A stretch of DNA of 64,000 nucleotides from Marisa cornuarietis (GCA_004794655.1 SMMW01000622.1:10482501-10546500), one strand, 5' to 3'. Counted from the stretch's first letter, positions 12,426-25,911 are shown. The notes: generated by a model not told the origin, from the letters alone. Made by a program: numbers and translations.

Positions 12426-15400
12426 AAGTGGTAGCTGCCTTAAAATGCAAACTACTAATTGCTTAGACTAAAGTTTTCTCGGTAAATTGTTATTGTGCTT
12501 CAGAGCGCGTCATTAACCTTTGCAAAAAGATCCACTTTCTTTAAGATCTTCAATAGGAGATATTGGTGCTTCCACCATAACCTGTCACGTAAAGTGAGCT
12601 AAAAAGCAGTTCGTCTTGTGTGGGTTTGCATCCCAACTGGACGTCTCAGTGTAAAAGAACAGCTAAACTATCTTAACTGCGTTCACCGTCTAATGCAGCG
12701 CTGTTAAGCCTTTCCGCCATTTCGTCTTGATTTTTTTCCCCCCCCTGGAACTCATGGAAACGAGCCATTAGCCTCCTGAGCAAAGTAAATGGACGAGGTT
12801 AACTCTCTTTTCCCTCTCTCTCTCTCTCTTATTTTTCTCGGTTACCTCCCATTCACCGCCCCTCTCCTCCTTATACATAATTAAGAAGGCGGTAAGTTGT
12901 TTATGCACTGCTCTTTCCGTCACATGACCTGCATCTCGCCTGTCGTCTGCGCGCATTCATGGTCTATCGATTGGGTCTATTGACATTCTTCTAGTTCCCG
13001 GACACCTGAGGCTGCGGCAGAGCGAGGACCACACTGCTGAAGACGTAACCCTTGGGTGGAAGCGAATCTAAACTCGTCGGCACCTTGTGACACGCAGACG
13101 CCAAGAATTGCAGCGTCATGCGAGCCATTTCTCCGTTTTGTGTTTTTCTCATTCTTTCCAGTCAGGGATTTTTTTTTTTTTTTTTTTGTCGCACACAATC
13201 GCTACCTGCAGCGTCATGCAAAACACCAGAACGACCTCCAAGGACAGAGCAACGTCCTCGATAGAAGCTACGCAAAGGCTTGAGCGTGACACTGTAAAAA
13301 CGCCGCGTGCCAAGGAGCAGGTCAGGTCACGAACCCAAAAGGTTAAACCCAGAACAAGAATAAGTGCACGGAGGAAAGAAAAAAAAAAGGAGCAAAGGAT
13401 TGTGCTGACCGGAATTGTGATTACCGTAGTGGTCAATAGATCTGGGAGTTGTAATACTTACGGCGGCTGCGACGGTCCCTGGCCCACTGCCACATTTCGC
13501 ATCCCTTCAGCGGCGCAAATGCCGACCGGAAGTGACTCATCTTCGCACCCCCCCCCCCAAAAAAAAAAAAGGAGAACTGACCACGCAAAAATCAATGACA
13601 GAGATAGCACGTAGTGGGAGGGTTGGCACCCAGCACAAGGTTGACGGCGAGAAATGGTCGATCATGAAGCTGTCAGAAAAGCTCTCGTCGAAGCTGTCGC
13701 TGGCCACTTCCGTCCACGAAGGTTTAGACGGGTGGGAAAGAGGTGGGTTACAGCCGTCGCCGCCAACTCTCCCTCACTCCTCCCTACCCACCCGCAAACA
13801 CGCAAACACAGCTTGTAGTATTAGCCATTTCCACCGGCGAGCTGCCCACTTTTTTTTGTGTTTGTACGAGCCATTTAGCCGTTAAAACAATTCCGGAGTC
13901 AGAACGTGGCATCGGAGTAGCCTGTTCCTGTCACTGTAGCTTGTCGTCAACGCCCACAGAAATGCGCATATTAAAAACACCGGCGCTGATGTTTGTACCG
14001 TCCAGAATGCGTTGAGGGTTAGGCTGGGAAGGAGATCGGGAGGGGTCGTGGTGGAGGTATTGTAGTGGTGGCGAGGGATAGGGAAAGCAGAGGGGAGGTG
14101 GAGGACCTAGATAGTACACATAGATGCAAAAGAGAAATCAATAAAGAGCTAGGGAGCTCGGCGCACCGGGTACCAATGTCGGTACCAGTACTGCGACCAA
14201 CTGACCCACATACTAAAGGGCTGCGGCTCTTCTACGCGCGGAGAACTTTATTTCTGGGAAGGACGCCAGGAAAGCATCCGCGTGGAAATGACCAGCCTTG
14301 CTGATTTATTCTACTTGATGCCTTGCTACGGTCTGTCTTGACCGGCGTTTCCACTGTGTATTCTACACCAACGTACCTGAGGACTTGTAGCTGTCTGCCG
14401 GTCCTTCTTTGATTTATTTTCTATCCTTTCTGTTTTATATCTTGTTTTTAGTTCATGGATGTATATTTATATTCACAGAAGGATTGTAGCTGAAGGACAG
14501 CAGAGGGTTCTGGATATTGAGAGGATAGATCGACATTGTATGTAGATTATTACAATACTTTGCTTATTCATTGGACTTAATTTTCATTACTCTTTAGCAT
14601 TTCTCCTCCCACTAAATTTCCCGGGAGTTCACATAGGGAAAAACGGGATTGACCAAGCCCTACTCCACTATGCCAATCACACGTGTACTTGTTATATTGT
14701 CTCAACATTTTATAGCATTGTGTAACTGTGTATGTGGATGTGTTATATTAGTCACTGAACAGCTGTATGATTCACCTATGTAAATTTTGTAATGAATTTT
14801 ATGAAATCCTTTGTTATTTGCACTTTAACTGCAATGGAATTGGAGAGCACAAGAAATGCGAGCAAAAGCCTTATGTATTTTTTTTTACAAGAGACACATC
14901 GGTAGCCAATTGGAAGAGATCCTGGGGTAACAACTGATTTTTAGCTAGTGATAATACTAATATGGATGTAGCAATTCTTCTTACTAACTTACTAAATATA
15001 AAGTGCATAATACTATTAGAAATCCTAAAGGTGGCTATATATTATTAAATATCAAATTTTTATGTAAATGTACAACTGTAACCAATATATGTCAATAATA
15101 ATAATAATATGATGTATATAGCGCATTTTCCCACATGGAGGCAGCCTCAGTGCGCGTTACAAGATGTAAAGGTCAGTAGGTAGTGATGCTCTGTCCTATA
15201 GGACAAAGAAGGGCATCACAATCAGGCAAACATACGAAACATACGCACCGCGATCGGGTAAGCCATAGTTTTCACCCGTCTTCCAGCCCACGTAAAACAA
15301 TAGAAACATAGAGATGATTGTTGTGGGAAAAACTTAAATGTGATTTGAAACCTAAGAGATAAAATGATTGAGTCTGGATTCATAAACACATGGCTTGAAA

Positions 15401-16785
15401 ATTTTCCAGATCAGAAAGGCTACCCCTGAAGAAGATTTAATTCAATCAACAAAGACACCTTGATTTTTTTAATCTCGTAATAACTGTAGGCTGTAATTCA
15501 AGGTTTTTAAAAACAAAAGTCTAACAAGCTAACAGATTGATCACTCTGTATTCACTTTAGGACTCAAAAATCATGTCTTAAAACACAAACCTAAGCAATT
15601 CTGGAAATTCAACAATTTCATGTTGAAAAATAACGTATATTGAGATGCTAGCAAGTCAATAATTATTGATATTAAAAAGCAGTATGCAAGACAAACATTT
15701 CTTTGAAATCTTATTTTATGGAAATTATAGGTAAAACCTGCTTAGGACTAAAGAACAAAGAAAGGAAGACCTTCAAATACTTAAGAACGAATTGAAATTA
15801 AACAAATTTTAAAGGAAAAGCAGCTTAAAACAAAAGAGATACTAGGGGAGGAAGCGACATAATAGTTCAGTCAAAAGTACACTAGATATACTGAGTAGTG
15901 ACTATTCCTGGAACTTAAAGGGTAGAAAATGTTTGTCGAAGAACGTACTTTTTGACGGAATATGCATTATGTATGAGGACATTGAATGAATGAACGAATA
16001 AAGGTTTTTTCCTTAAAATCTGAACAGCCAGTAGTATGTAATGCAACAAAGGGGGAGTTAAATACTTTGGTTCAAAATTCTGTGAAATTAACTCCCGAAG
16101 AAACCAATCTCCTCGAAAGAAGGACACGGGACTTGTAAAGAAGCATATGTCATGCAAAGCTGCCTTTCTAGGAGAATGACTAAGCCCCAGTCAGTGATGG
16201 ACCAGCAAGTGAATATTTTAAGTTCTTTAATAACATTGGTGGGGTTTTTTGACTATCTAAAAGGCTGGCTTGTAGTATATCAAAACCAATGTACCGAATC
16301 CTGTATTCTTAAAGAAAAACCCAAGCGGTATACATGTACATCAAAGAAAACTTGAGACAAATTTCATTACTCAATATCACATACAAAATTTCATCCAAAG
16401 TCTATTGTTAATAGAATAAAAAAAATTACTACCCATATACTCCACACAAATAAGAAATTTATGAAAGATAGATGCAGTGGAAATAATATACGTTGATGTA
16501 TGATGTGAATGTCAGGTCTGAAAGTAAACTATGATAAAAAGCAAGCTGTATGGATAGGTACTAAAAATTACTTCCACACAAGGTTCCTGTGTCACACGAA
16601 TATTTATTGAGACCCTGTAATTTTTAAATATCTTTGTATTACTTTCTCGTTTGATGTGAATGTGCTTCTCGTGTGTACGTGTGCCTGTGTGGGCGATGTG
16701 CAGATTTTCTTAGTGTGCGGGTTTCTTTTGTTTTTTTGCACTCAAGGAATCATCATTGATTGATCAAATATTATAAGGGGACAAA
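12426..16785. other. Intergenic DNA, no supported gene
   Basis: Contains a poly-T tract (13,169-13,187), a C/A run near 13,548-13,570 and a CpG-richer stretch at 12.9-14.3 kb, with AT-rich unique DNA to the right. The 175-codon frame at 13,087-13,614 is lysine- and arginine-rich over homopolymers and is not supported. Confidence 0.5.
15096..15215 (-). repeat. (AAT)n-tailed repeat end with a hairpin
   Basis: AATAATAATAATAATATGATG then TATATAGCGCATTTTCCCACATGG resembles the reverse of a LINE/SINE 3' end (GCGCTATATAYATC plus ATT repeats). Close by, GTGATGC and GCATCAC flank TGTCCTATAGGACA, a foldback at about 15,182-15,221. Confidence 0.45.
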
Positions 16786-16791
16786 TTTATT
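16786..16791 (-). promoter_or_regulatory. AATAAA close to a possible terminal exon on the minus strand
   Basis: It lies a few bases after the TGA of an open frame (16793-16990, which includes QLSFWYPRW). It may mark the 3' end of the candidate leader-peptide gene at 17.6-18.7 kb. Weak on its own. Confidence 0.2.
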
Positions 16792-17594
16792 CTCATTTTG
16801 ACGGAAGCGTGTAACACCCGGCCCGGACAAGCGCCAGCGGCAGAGGGAAATATCCACAGAGCCACCGCGGATACCAAAAACTCAGTTGCCTCATCTTGAC
16901 ATTAGCTCTCTCCATGTTGCCAAGCCATTGCGGTGATAAGGAGCTCTTATCGAGGTCCATTACAGTGACGGCCACAGAGAGGCACCTCATCTGTTGAGGA
17001 CAGCTCTAACTCTTGGTGGTAGCCTGGAGCGGTTCACCTCTGACAAGTACATACAGTAGACCAAAAGCAGCAGCATACTTGAGTGTTTTTTCTGATTTAG
17101 CCGTTGATTTGTTTTCACATTAATTCATGAGTGAGTGCTGTAGTATCACTCAGCCTTTCTGTTATATGTCTAGCCAGATCAGGTCAATGCTCTAAATATG
17201 ATTGAAATTGTGTGTGCAGAGTAGACTTGATTAAATATCGGGAAAAATGGAGATAGAGTTTCCTTGGCCGACAACAGCACAAGAATTTTAAATGTTATCT
17301 AACAGAATAATGCTAAATGTTATATCTAGCAGACGTTTCAGAAACTGTGGACACGGTTATCCGGATTAGGTAACCCGTGAAACATTACATATTCCGTGAA
17401 GCCTGCTTTACGATCATTGAAACCTCACATTTGTTTGTAGAGGTGTTAGAATTATATATAATTATCTGGCATTGATATTGAGACATGAAATATGACGTCT
17501 GGCAAGCACAATTCTAACAAAAACAATAAACAACCCTGCTCTCCCTCACTCACACACATACGCACTCTCTTACACACGCGCCCATTACACTCAC

Positions 17595-18670
17595 ATATAA
17601 GCGATCCTGCTGACATCTTGGAAACGTTCCAAAACAGCTTTTCCAGCCTGTTGTTTCTGACGGCACTGGCTGTCCTCTGGTTGAGTGTTCTGTGTAAGGC
17701 ACTTTGCATGCCACCCACGTTCGCCGTACGTGACATCCCCAGTGACGCCAACTAGTGGGTGAAGGTATTAGCCCACTGTCGCTTAAATATGCTTCATTAT
17801 CTCCCTTCTCGCACGAATTGTTTCCCTTATGCGGGGTACTGACCTACAAAACGCACTATCGCGGTTTGCATCGTCGGTTGACAGAGAAACTGTTTATGAA
17901 CGCAAGCACTTTCTGGTCTGGCCTAAAGGTACAATTTTCATATTTCGGACATAGCCTCAATACTGTACAACCATGATTACAATAAAGTATTACAACTATA
18001 TTTGTTTTTAGCCCTTAAACGCAAGCAATAAATCTATCACACAGAAGGAAATACGAGTATACACATTCAGAAAAGAAATAAATTTTTGTTCTCTTTATTG
18101 TACAAAAATAGTGGCAAAAGCGGGTCTGTCCAGCAATTACATTTAACAAGATTACATTTAAATGGGTTAAATAGAAAACAAACATTATACAGCGAGGAAC
18201 TTTCAGACAAAGTCTACGGTACCTCCTAGTCACACATATTAATGGTCACATTATACCAACTGTTGCACTCAGCTGAAATTGTTCAGCATAATTATTATAC
18301 CAAGTTTTTGATTAGATTTCCCATTCTCATATCGAGTAACTTTTGTTTTGTGGATAGAGACGTATATCGCATCTTTTTGCGTAGAGTTTCAGCAAATGTA
18401 AGTAGATGCAGGATTTTTCATGAGGTGGCATAAACTCATTTTTCATACCTTCATTGAAGCCCTACATTATGCGCAACAATTTTTAGTAAGTGACACCTTT
18501 TTAAGACGATACATAATTTCTAGCAATTCTTCCAGCTGATAGCCCCAGATGTTACCTTGACTGGTATACGGGGTACGAATCTTAGGCAACGACGCAAGTA
18601 GGGCGCAGAAATCTCGAGATGCCAAAAATAACCCGAACATAATCAGCGTAAGAGCTGTCATTCCTCCCAT
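17595..18670 (-). CDS. Candidate small secreted or membrane protein, two phase-matched exons, unrecognised
   Basis: I do not recognise this protein; the gene is inferred from structure. Exon 1 (18670-18556) starts at ATG in a good context (AAAAATGGG) with a hydrophobic leader, MGGMTALTLIMFGLFLAS, and ends in a GTAAC donor after 38 codons plus one base. Exon 2 (17751-17595) has a CCCACTAG acceptor and a consensus GTGAGT donor. The joined frame is open for 52 more codons (GDVTYGERGWHAKC, later QKQQAGKAVLERFQDVSRIAY). A third exon is unclear: the segment 16793-16990 has candidate acceptors and an AATAAA (16786-16791), but the CTCAACAG acceptor gives an immediate stop. A second frame of exon 2 is also open, so the choice rests on phase with exon 1. 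It could be a peptide precursor, a small membrane protein, or chance. Confidence 0.33.
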
Positions 18671-20505
18671 TTTTATTTTGCCATTCCAGCTCTCTGTTAC
18701 AGCACGCGCACTGAGTACTGGGAGGCCACGCGCTTCATTCATGAGCGTCCGGCTTCTGTTCCCACGCCTTTCAAACATCAATCGATTGACGGGGACGTCA
18801 TCGGCTCCTTCGCCAAAACCTTCGAGACGTTTAGTGGGTGTGCAACGATAAACTCCGTTGCTAACGATACAGAACAGTTCGACGTCAACGGTGACGTATC
18901 GCAGTCGCGAGAATCGATGCTGCTACTTCTTCCAGCCAACATCCATTCTACCCCAGCAGCTACATCTAGAGTGCGCTTGGTTCAAGCTGACTTGTACAGT
19001 GCCTAGTGATGTTGATGAAGGTATCGAGATTCAATAACATACCGAAATGATCTCGTCTAGTGTTGGGGAAAGCAGAGAACTTGCTAGGTGGGGGAAAACA
19101 TAATATTAACGTAATATTAACTTCTGATGATGGTTCAGATTAAACGGCCGACAATGTTTGATTGTTTCAGCAATCGTTTTTTTAGTCAATGTAGGTAAGA
19201 AAATATGAGTACGGACGACTGTTTTATGCGTTGAAGAAGGTTACTCTATTGTTTCCGCTCTCCCCCACCCCACTGTTTTCACTGAGAAAGATTTTGCACA
19301 AGTTCATCATTTGACGGATGCTCATCAAATTTGTCAATGCTATTCTTTTCATCTACGGGAAGATGGTAAGCAATGTTTGGTTCGTGTGCTGCTCCCTAGC
19401 AGATTTAGCTGATTTTATTCTCCCTAGGATTTCACCAGTCATTCCAAATGAAAAAAAAGATACTACGCTGAAGAAATTTGGAGATGTATTTTATACGTAT
19501 GTCAAATGTTTACAAAGTCGTGATTTGAGAGAGTAAAGGAGAGAGATATATGGCAAGGAGAGAGAGAGGGGGAAGATATTGAACTGGCACCACATCAGTT
19601 ATCTCCCCATTCACTGGAAACATCGTGGCATCGTTGCCAAACATGAGCTGTCAACTTGTCCCGTTACAACGGGCGCCAAGAGTCCAAGTGTTTCCTTGTT
19701 TTGTGCACTGAGGCCGCGCATGAACACGCTTGGTTCAAACGAAGTGACAGATCAAATGTTGACAATAAAATCACAGCTGGAAAGGGGTGAGCGACAAAGG
19801 TTGACCCAGGTAAACACGTGTACCCTGTCTAGTGCATGTAGATAGACAAACACAGAAACACACTCGCCCGCGCGCGCACGCGCACACACTTACTCATTTA
19901 TGCGTGAGACGGTGCATTTAACATCCACTTCAACACACGTTTATTTGCCCACAGGCCGATCGATGGCTGAAAACAAAGTTCAAAGCTGCTCTCCGCTGCT
20001 GGCGGTTCACAAGTGCAACATCTGTTTTCATAGCGCCTTCTAGCTGCCACGGAAATCGGCCTTTTGGTGCAAAGGTTTGAAAAAGTAGATCGTTTCCAAC
20101 ACAGAGAGAACCAGCCCAGCAAACACGTATACACTATATAGACAGCCAAAACCAAACGTGTATCTACTTTGTGTAAACGCACAATAAGAGGTTCCAAGGC
20201 ATCTCTCGCAATCAAACAGAGATGCAGAATTTGTCTATCGAACCAGTTTATGCGATTTTGCTTATCGCCTTGTTATCTGTGGCCATTATTAATGTGTGCA
20301 GCTTGTACACAGGCAAATGGAGGATTTGATGTATGCAAACACATTTTTATGCAAGATTAAACGCTGCACGTGGTGCCTACCTACATACACACATACAGGG
20401 ATGGAAGGGGGTTATCGGTGTCTTATGTTGAGGTTTCACGTGAAAAGGAAAAACAGTTTGCTTGGGACGAGATCTGAAACCGGGACATCTGATCCTCACT
20501 GGACT

Positions 20506-20507
<2 letters not shown>

Positions 20508-20554
<47 letters not shown>
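20508..20554. repeat. Compound (CT)n(CA)n microsatellite
   Basis: CT repeats pass directly into CA repeats. Confidence 0.95.
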
Positions 20555-22611
20555 GAGACACATACACCCATATTGATGCACGTAGTCTAGTTCTGAGTAC
20601 TTTCAAGTGTGCATCGATCAACATATGCCAACAGTCACACGGCAATAACAGTGCTCTCCTGCCACGTACCCAGGCAGCCAATTAAGATCCAAAACACTGA
20701 TATATTTTACTTCCATAAATAATTTTGATTATTGATACAGTAAATATGTGTTGCTGCAAATCCTTCACTATTTTTAGCATGAGGTCTGCTAGCTGAGTGG
20801 CCCTCCGTGTTTGATGCTATTTAACTGGACAGCGTGGGCGTAGCGAGATGAAGCTTGTGCTTGTGCCAAGAACTGGAATCATTCAATGACTTGATTTTTG
20901 TTGTTGTTGCTTTTTGATCGCACTCCCGAGAGATTATTATTCGTCTTTGCCCTTTTGTCGTGATCTAGGTGCTGGCGTAAAGCAATGCGGACGTGGGCGA
21001 CAACTGTGTTTTTCCCTTTGCAGATGAAGATTATTATGATAATTACTCATACAACTTTCATGCGTTGAAATCCCTTCATATAAAAAAAAAATTCCACCGG
21101 AATTCATACTGCAGAGCTCTGCTATTTGAGATGTTTCTGGACTGATCATTTACATTGAAATATAGGAGATGATAAAGCACTTGACAAGAGAGGTCCTCGG
21201 AGATCGGTAAATTATATTTTTTATAAAATCCATCGACTTGAAAAGCGGGCTCAAACTGGTAACAGTTTAGGTTGATACAATGATAATTAGCTTTACAGAT
21301 ATCACGTCAGTTATGAATTTCAACGGATGGCTTATTGGAAGACGCTATATGATCAGTGGCGTACGAACCAGGGTAAGGGGGCAAGATACTGGGCAAAAAA
21401 GATGCTGAAAAGACAAGGATGTGAATGTCAAACACTGTCAGCATGGAGTGTGACCCTCTCCCCTACTTTCCCAAAACCCGAGCATCTTCCTACGCGAGTG
21501 CTTATGATAGTGAGTCGGTGAGAGAAAGAATGAAAGGAAATAAATGGTCTGAGAACGCTTGGAGGGAGCGAAAGGTTACAGAAAGTAAACACTAATCACG
21601 ATGTACCAAAAAAATCAAAATAATATATAGATATTCAGAGCCTTTAGCAGGTGTGGCTTGATGTAGAGGCTGGAACAATGCAAAATCTAGCATTATGAAA
21701 AACCTGAATTGCATGGTCAGAAAACTTAACGAGTGAGTGAGTGTACCTTAAATATATTTATGTTCCATCACTTGGCCTAATTAAGAACTTTTTTTATAAT
21801 ATTAGATTGTGGGAAACATATTAAAATGCCAAATCGAAAGCAAAGCTAATAGTGTTACATTTTTCTTAAGGGCGGCCTGCCATCTCATATGTGTACACTT
21901 CATGACAAAGGCGGTATTGTTGCTCAGGAAAGGAATAACCCCGTTAAGGCTCTTTCCATCCTAGCTTTCCCCTAATTGCTTCTAGGATTTGAAAAAAATA
22001 CAACATACTGCCCACCAGTATCCCTTGGCAACCTTATCTCTCGGTTTTCCCAAGGAGTGAATTAGCAGCCTTAGTGACGGAGCGAGAGAGATGCAACACG
22101 AACTTTTTGATTTGCCAGGATTTTTGTAAACTTTTCGTACAAAGAAACCCCCCCAAAAAACACAAAAACGGAGCGATGGGTAGCCCGAACATATGACAAA
22201 ATACAGTCAAGCACGTACATGATGCATTAATGAAACACAGACAAAAGATATTCCTTATCAAATATTGAAATCTTCAGAAATGACAGAAAAGGGGCTAAAT
22301 CCAGGAAAAGTCTGAAAGAATGGCTAAGGTCGAGGATCTGCGTCTTATAATTAGAAAGTGGCTATATCCATGGTCAAAGAAAAAGAATTTTGGCTGTACA
22401 ACTGAGATTTTTTTTCCGGATAGATAACACCAATTCAAACACAACACAGTGTGATGGTGTGGTGTGTGACTCCTGAGCAGATCCTCATCCCCGCGTCCTG
22501 TAGCTGGATGCTAAGGCTTAACAAGTCAGCTAAGCTACTAAAATTTTGTTATTTTAGCTGACTGCCATCTTAGCCTTAGACTTTGGGGCGGCTGTGCACG
22601 CGACCCCTGAA

Positions 22612-22634
22612 CGCCTGCCTACGCTGAGCAGGCG
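22612..22634. repeat. 7-bp perfect inverted repeat
   Basis: CGCCTGC, nine-base loop, GCAGGCG, in a short GC-rich patch. Confidence 0.7.
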
Positions 22635-22957
22635 ATTACTGTACCAGACGATGTTGAACCGTCCCGGCGAGGTATCCAACGATCCCGCACCACGAACGTG
22701 ATCGCACGTGCATGGGCAAGGCAATTAATGACAACATGCACCTCCCTTGTGGCAGCCTGCGAACGTGTCCTTATTCTGTCCAGTGGACGTACATGCTGCG
22801 ATATTATTTTTTTATCACTGCGTTCATAGCGCGATAAGTGTATGGTCTATTTAAAATGTTCTTTTGGTTTAGTCTAGTCTTCTGGCACTATTTTAAGGTT
22901 GTGGTTGGCTGTTTAGTTGTGTTTTGACTTTGGATTTAGGTTACGCTGAGGTCGAAG

Positions 22958-23290
22958 CTTAGAATTTTACACTAACGAATAAACTATACGGGTCTGACCG
23001 TACTTAACCGTCTGCACACGCCTCTACAGTTCACTGGCGCCTACTGTTCCCCAGATCCTAGTGTACCATCTTCAGGGTCCGGTCTTTAGTGTACCGTCTT
23101 TAGTCGGTCTTAGGATTTTGCACTAACGAATAAATTTTACGGCTTTGACTATGTTCAACCTATATAGTCACTACAGACAAGACAAGACATTCAGTAGCTG
23201 CTTACTTTACCCCAAATCTTAGTCTGTCGTCTTTAGTGTATCATCTTTGATGAACTGTATTTAGTGTATCGTCTTTAGTCAACCATCTTT
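22958..23290. repeat. 151-bp tandem duplication with TTTAGTGTAYCGTC sub-repeats
   Basis: The copies start at 22,961 (AGAATTTTACACTAACGAAT) and 23,112 (AGGATTTTGCACTAACGAAT) and share later CCCCAGATCCTAG/CCCCAAATCTTAG. The end of each unit repeats a CTTTAGTGTAYCGTC motif several times. Confidence 0.75.
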
Positions 23291-23649
23291 ATCGTTAGGA
23301 GTGACTGCTTTTCTTAAGCTGTGATTCAGGCAAGGCCGAACGAAGCGCTTGTACGACGAGAAAGTGGAAAGAAAACCACACATCTGCCCCATTCTAGAGC
23401 TTTCTGCCTTAATTTTCAAGTGTTTGTCTCAAAATTCGCCGTCTGCTGTCCTCGGTTTTCGCTTACTGCAATAATTTCGAAATGTAAACGATAGTATGTT
23501 TTAAACAACTGCAGCTTACACGTGACACGTACTTGCGTCTGAGATTTTTAAAGAGGACCTACTAACTTCTACGTGTGGGTCTACCTATTAGCAGAGGCAA
23601 ATACAACGTCTCTATTTTTCTCTCTTGCTCTCTGATACAAAAAGTGAAT

Positions 23650-23691
23650 AAGAGAGAGAGAGAGTGTGTGTGTGTGAGTGTGTGTGCACCC

Positions 23692-23730
<39 letters not shown>

Positions 23731-23738
23731 TGTGTGTT
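23650..23738. repeat. Compound (AG)n(GT)n microsatellite
   Basis: Long AG then GT tract with one GCACCCGC interruption. Confidence 0.95.
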
Positions 23739-25032
23739 GACCATGTGTCTTTGACTAACATGATTTGCTTTTAGCATGTTTTGTAGGTATCGCAAGACGC
23801 ACAGCTCTCTCCCCTCTCTTTCACTGTGTGAGTGCTTGAGTACACTGACGATTGTCAGCAAACAAGCACTAGCAATGCTATTCATAACGACTCACCACCT
23901 GACCATCCAATCTCTAGTCCAACACCACATCCATACCACTCTGTCGATCTTGCTACTCCTCGCTCAGTAAGTGTGCATCGATCCAAATACAATTAAAAAA
24001 AAAAACCTGCACTGGAATCTTTGTGAACAGAAAGAGGATCCTTGAATGGTACAAGTACAACAAAGCCTAAACAGAATCTCAGAAATCCCAGAAACCTCCA
24101 TTTTCGTCAAGAATGCTGTTTCGGCTTTTATTACTATTTTGTTATCAACAATGTCATGTGCCTTCTGTGGCAAACAGACCCAAACATTTTATTTCGGATT
24201 TGATTACCGTTGAAAGAATAACCTTGGATAATGCAAACATCTAATCAGTTCCTATGTATTTATTCTTCTATATTCTTCTGTATTCTTAACATTCACGTGA
24301 TTATGAGTGAATGAGTCCTTGTGGTGGGATAAATAAAATGAGAGGCTAAGTATGCGCTCACAAACTCAGCTGAGCCCACATCAACCGCTATTCCCAAAAT
24401 TCTTAATTTCAAAACCCACCGTTCGCTTACACTTTCGTCTACAGAAAACATTGACAATCCTCTTTCTATCGCCACCCTCGCCTCTCGGGAAAATGATGAT
24501 TTTGACGAGATAACTGTCGTTTCCTGACAGCGTATAGCATAAATATTCAACCTTTATTTTTTTTTAAAAGTGAACCAGTTTGGTATTTTTTATGATTGGG
24601 GTATTTTCAGTACAAAGTACTATTTCCCACAAGTTGAGTTTACCTCGGTGGTAAAGAGCTCGGTTCCATCGTTTTACAAAAACATTTTTAAAAAGGCTTA
24701 GAGAAGATGCCCTTAGGCTTCAAAGATTTTGCTGCAAAAAATGAGAAATTTTGATTATTAAATTAAATTACTTAAAATTGAATAGTTGGGTTTGAAGAGT
24801 CAAAAACCTTTCAACTGTTACAACCAATCTCATTTCAGTAACTAAAAAACTCCGTAATAGTTATTTATTTATTCTGTTTGTAGTCAAGAGCATGCGTGCA
24901 TGTTTTTGTTCCTATTTCATTGTGATTAACGAGCTCGATATCAAAACTGGTGGCAGAGACTGGTGAAGTGAAGACAAATCGACATGCAGCAAGGGTCAGT
25001 CGCGTGTCAAATGAATAATATTGAATACTTAC

Positions 25033-25452
25033 CTTCTGTCGCCGTGTTCGGGAGGCACCCTTATCTGTCTGATGCTGAAAAACCTTGAAAGCCTTGACCT
25101 GACCTGACCTTTGAGCCTTTACGTTTTTCTTACGTCGTTAAGTAAGCATCAGACAACAGAACGATGAAGCAAACTGCTTCGACGTATCTTTGTAGCAAAA
25201 GATGCGCGGCGGTATATCGTGACAAACATCAAAAGGGTGGAACGTGCAAAGCCAACGTCTTACTCAGCAGACGCTGACGCTCTAAGCCCTGCAAAGCAAG
25301 TTGGTTGTCAATTATGAAAATAAAGTGAATAAAAATCGATCCCGAAGTCACGCTTGTATCAGCCGCATTTACCTGGCAAAAGCATTACCACTGTGTGTAA
25401 GGTTCCACAAAGAAGAGAATGAATTAGCGTGTCCATCAAAGATGATGCCTTC
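25033..25452 (-). other. Two exon-like segments with strong splice sites, unassigned
   Basis: Segment 25452-25373 (80 bases) follows TCTCTCCACAG and ends before GTAAAT. It reads EGIIFDGHANSFSSLWNLTH and on to NAFA. Segment 25074-25033 (42 bases) follows TTTTTCAG and ends in AAG|GTAAGTATT, and stays open in the matching phase (IRQIRVPPEHGDR). No further exon, start or stop could be tied to them. They may belong to an unrecognised minus-strand gene or be chance. Confidence 0.18.
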
Positions 25453-25911
25453 CTGTGGAGAGATTGAGACCAAAACGCACAGGTGTCGCCACTCTCGCTG
25501 GAAATTGATGGAGCCTACATCACGAAGTCCAGACGATGCATTTACTGATTGCACACAACGGCAGTTAAGGTCTGTTATTTCGTGGAGTGTCAGAGGTTTT
25601 TTTAAGATTTGAATATTTTGGCCTTTTTGTCAATCCTTTTGTGTACCAGCCACGCAGTCTTGAACTTTTCTTTCTTTCCTTTATAGAGATAACATTAAAT
25701 ATCAACTGTCTCAGACGAAGGCTCAAAGCAAGAACAACGCTTGCCAATAACATCGTTCATTAAACTGAAACACATCTCCACTGTCATTTCTCTCAACTAT
25801 GACTCCAAGCCAATCCAGTCATCTCCTTCCTACACACAGATGTGAGACAAACCCGGACAATAGAGAATTGGTGGAAAGATGGGTGGGAAAGAGGATGGCG
25901 TTCGTTTTTAA

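Larger units (their letters stand above)
18671..22955. other. Intergenic DNA, no supported gene
   Basis: Upstream of the candidate leader exon (18.67-18.95 kb) the DNA is rich in CG and TGACGT-like sites and could be its promoter. Elsewhere only a CT/CA microsatellite and AT-rich DNA are seen. Confidence 0.45.

Noticed and set aside
13087..13614. 175-codon basic frame
   Set aside because: Spans homopolymer T and A runs; Phe and Lys runs reflect them. No recognisable domain.
25021..25034. ATACTTACCT as the 5' end of a U1 snRNA
   Set aside because: The following sequence does not continue as U1 (no CAGGGGAG or stem-loop I); it is the complement of a consensus splice donor.
25369..25554. REWRHLCVLV as a pentraxin/LamG-like domain
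   Set aside because: The short resemblance to the EWHHVCV motif is not backed by other conserved positions, and the better splice model uses only the second half of the frame.
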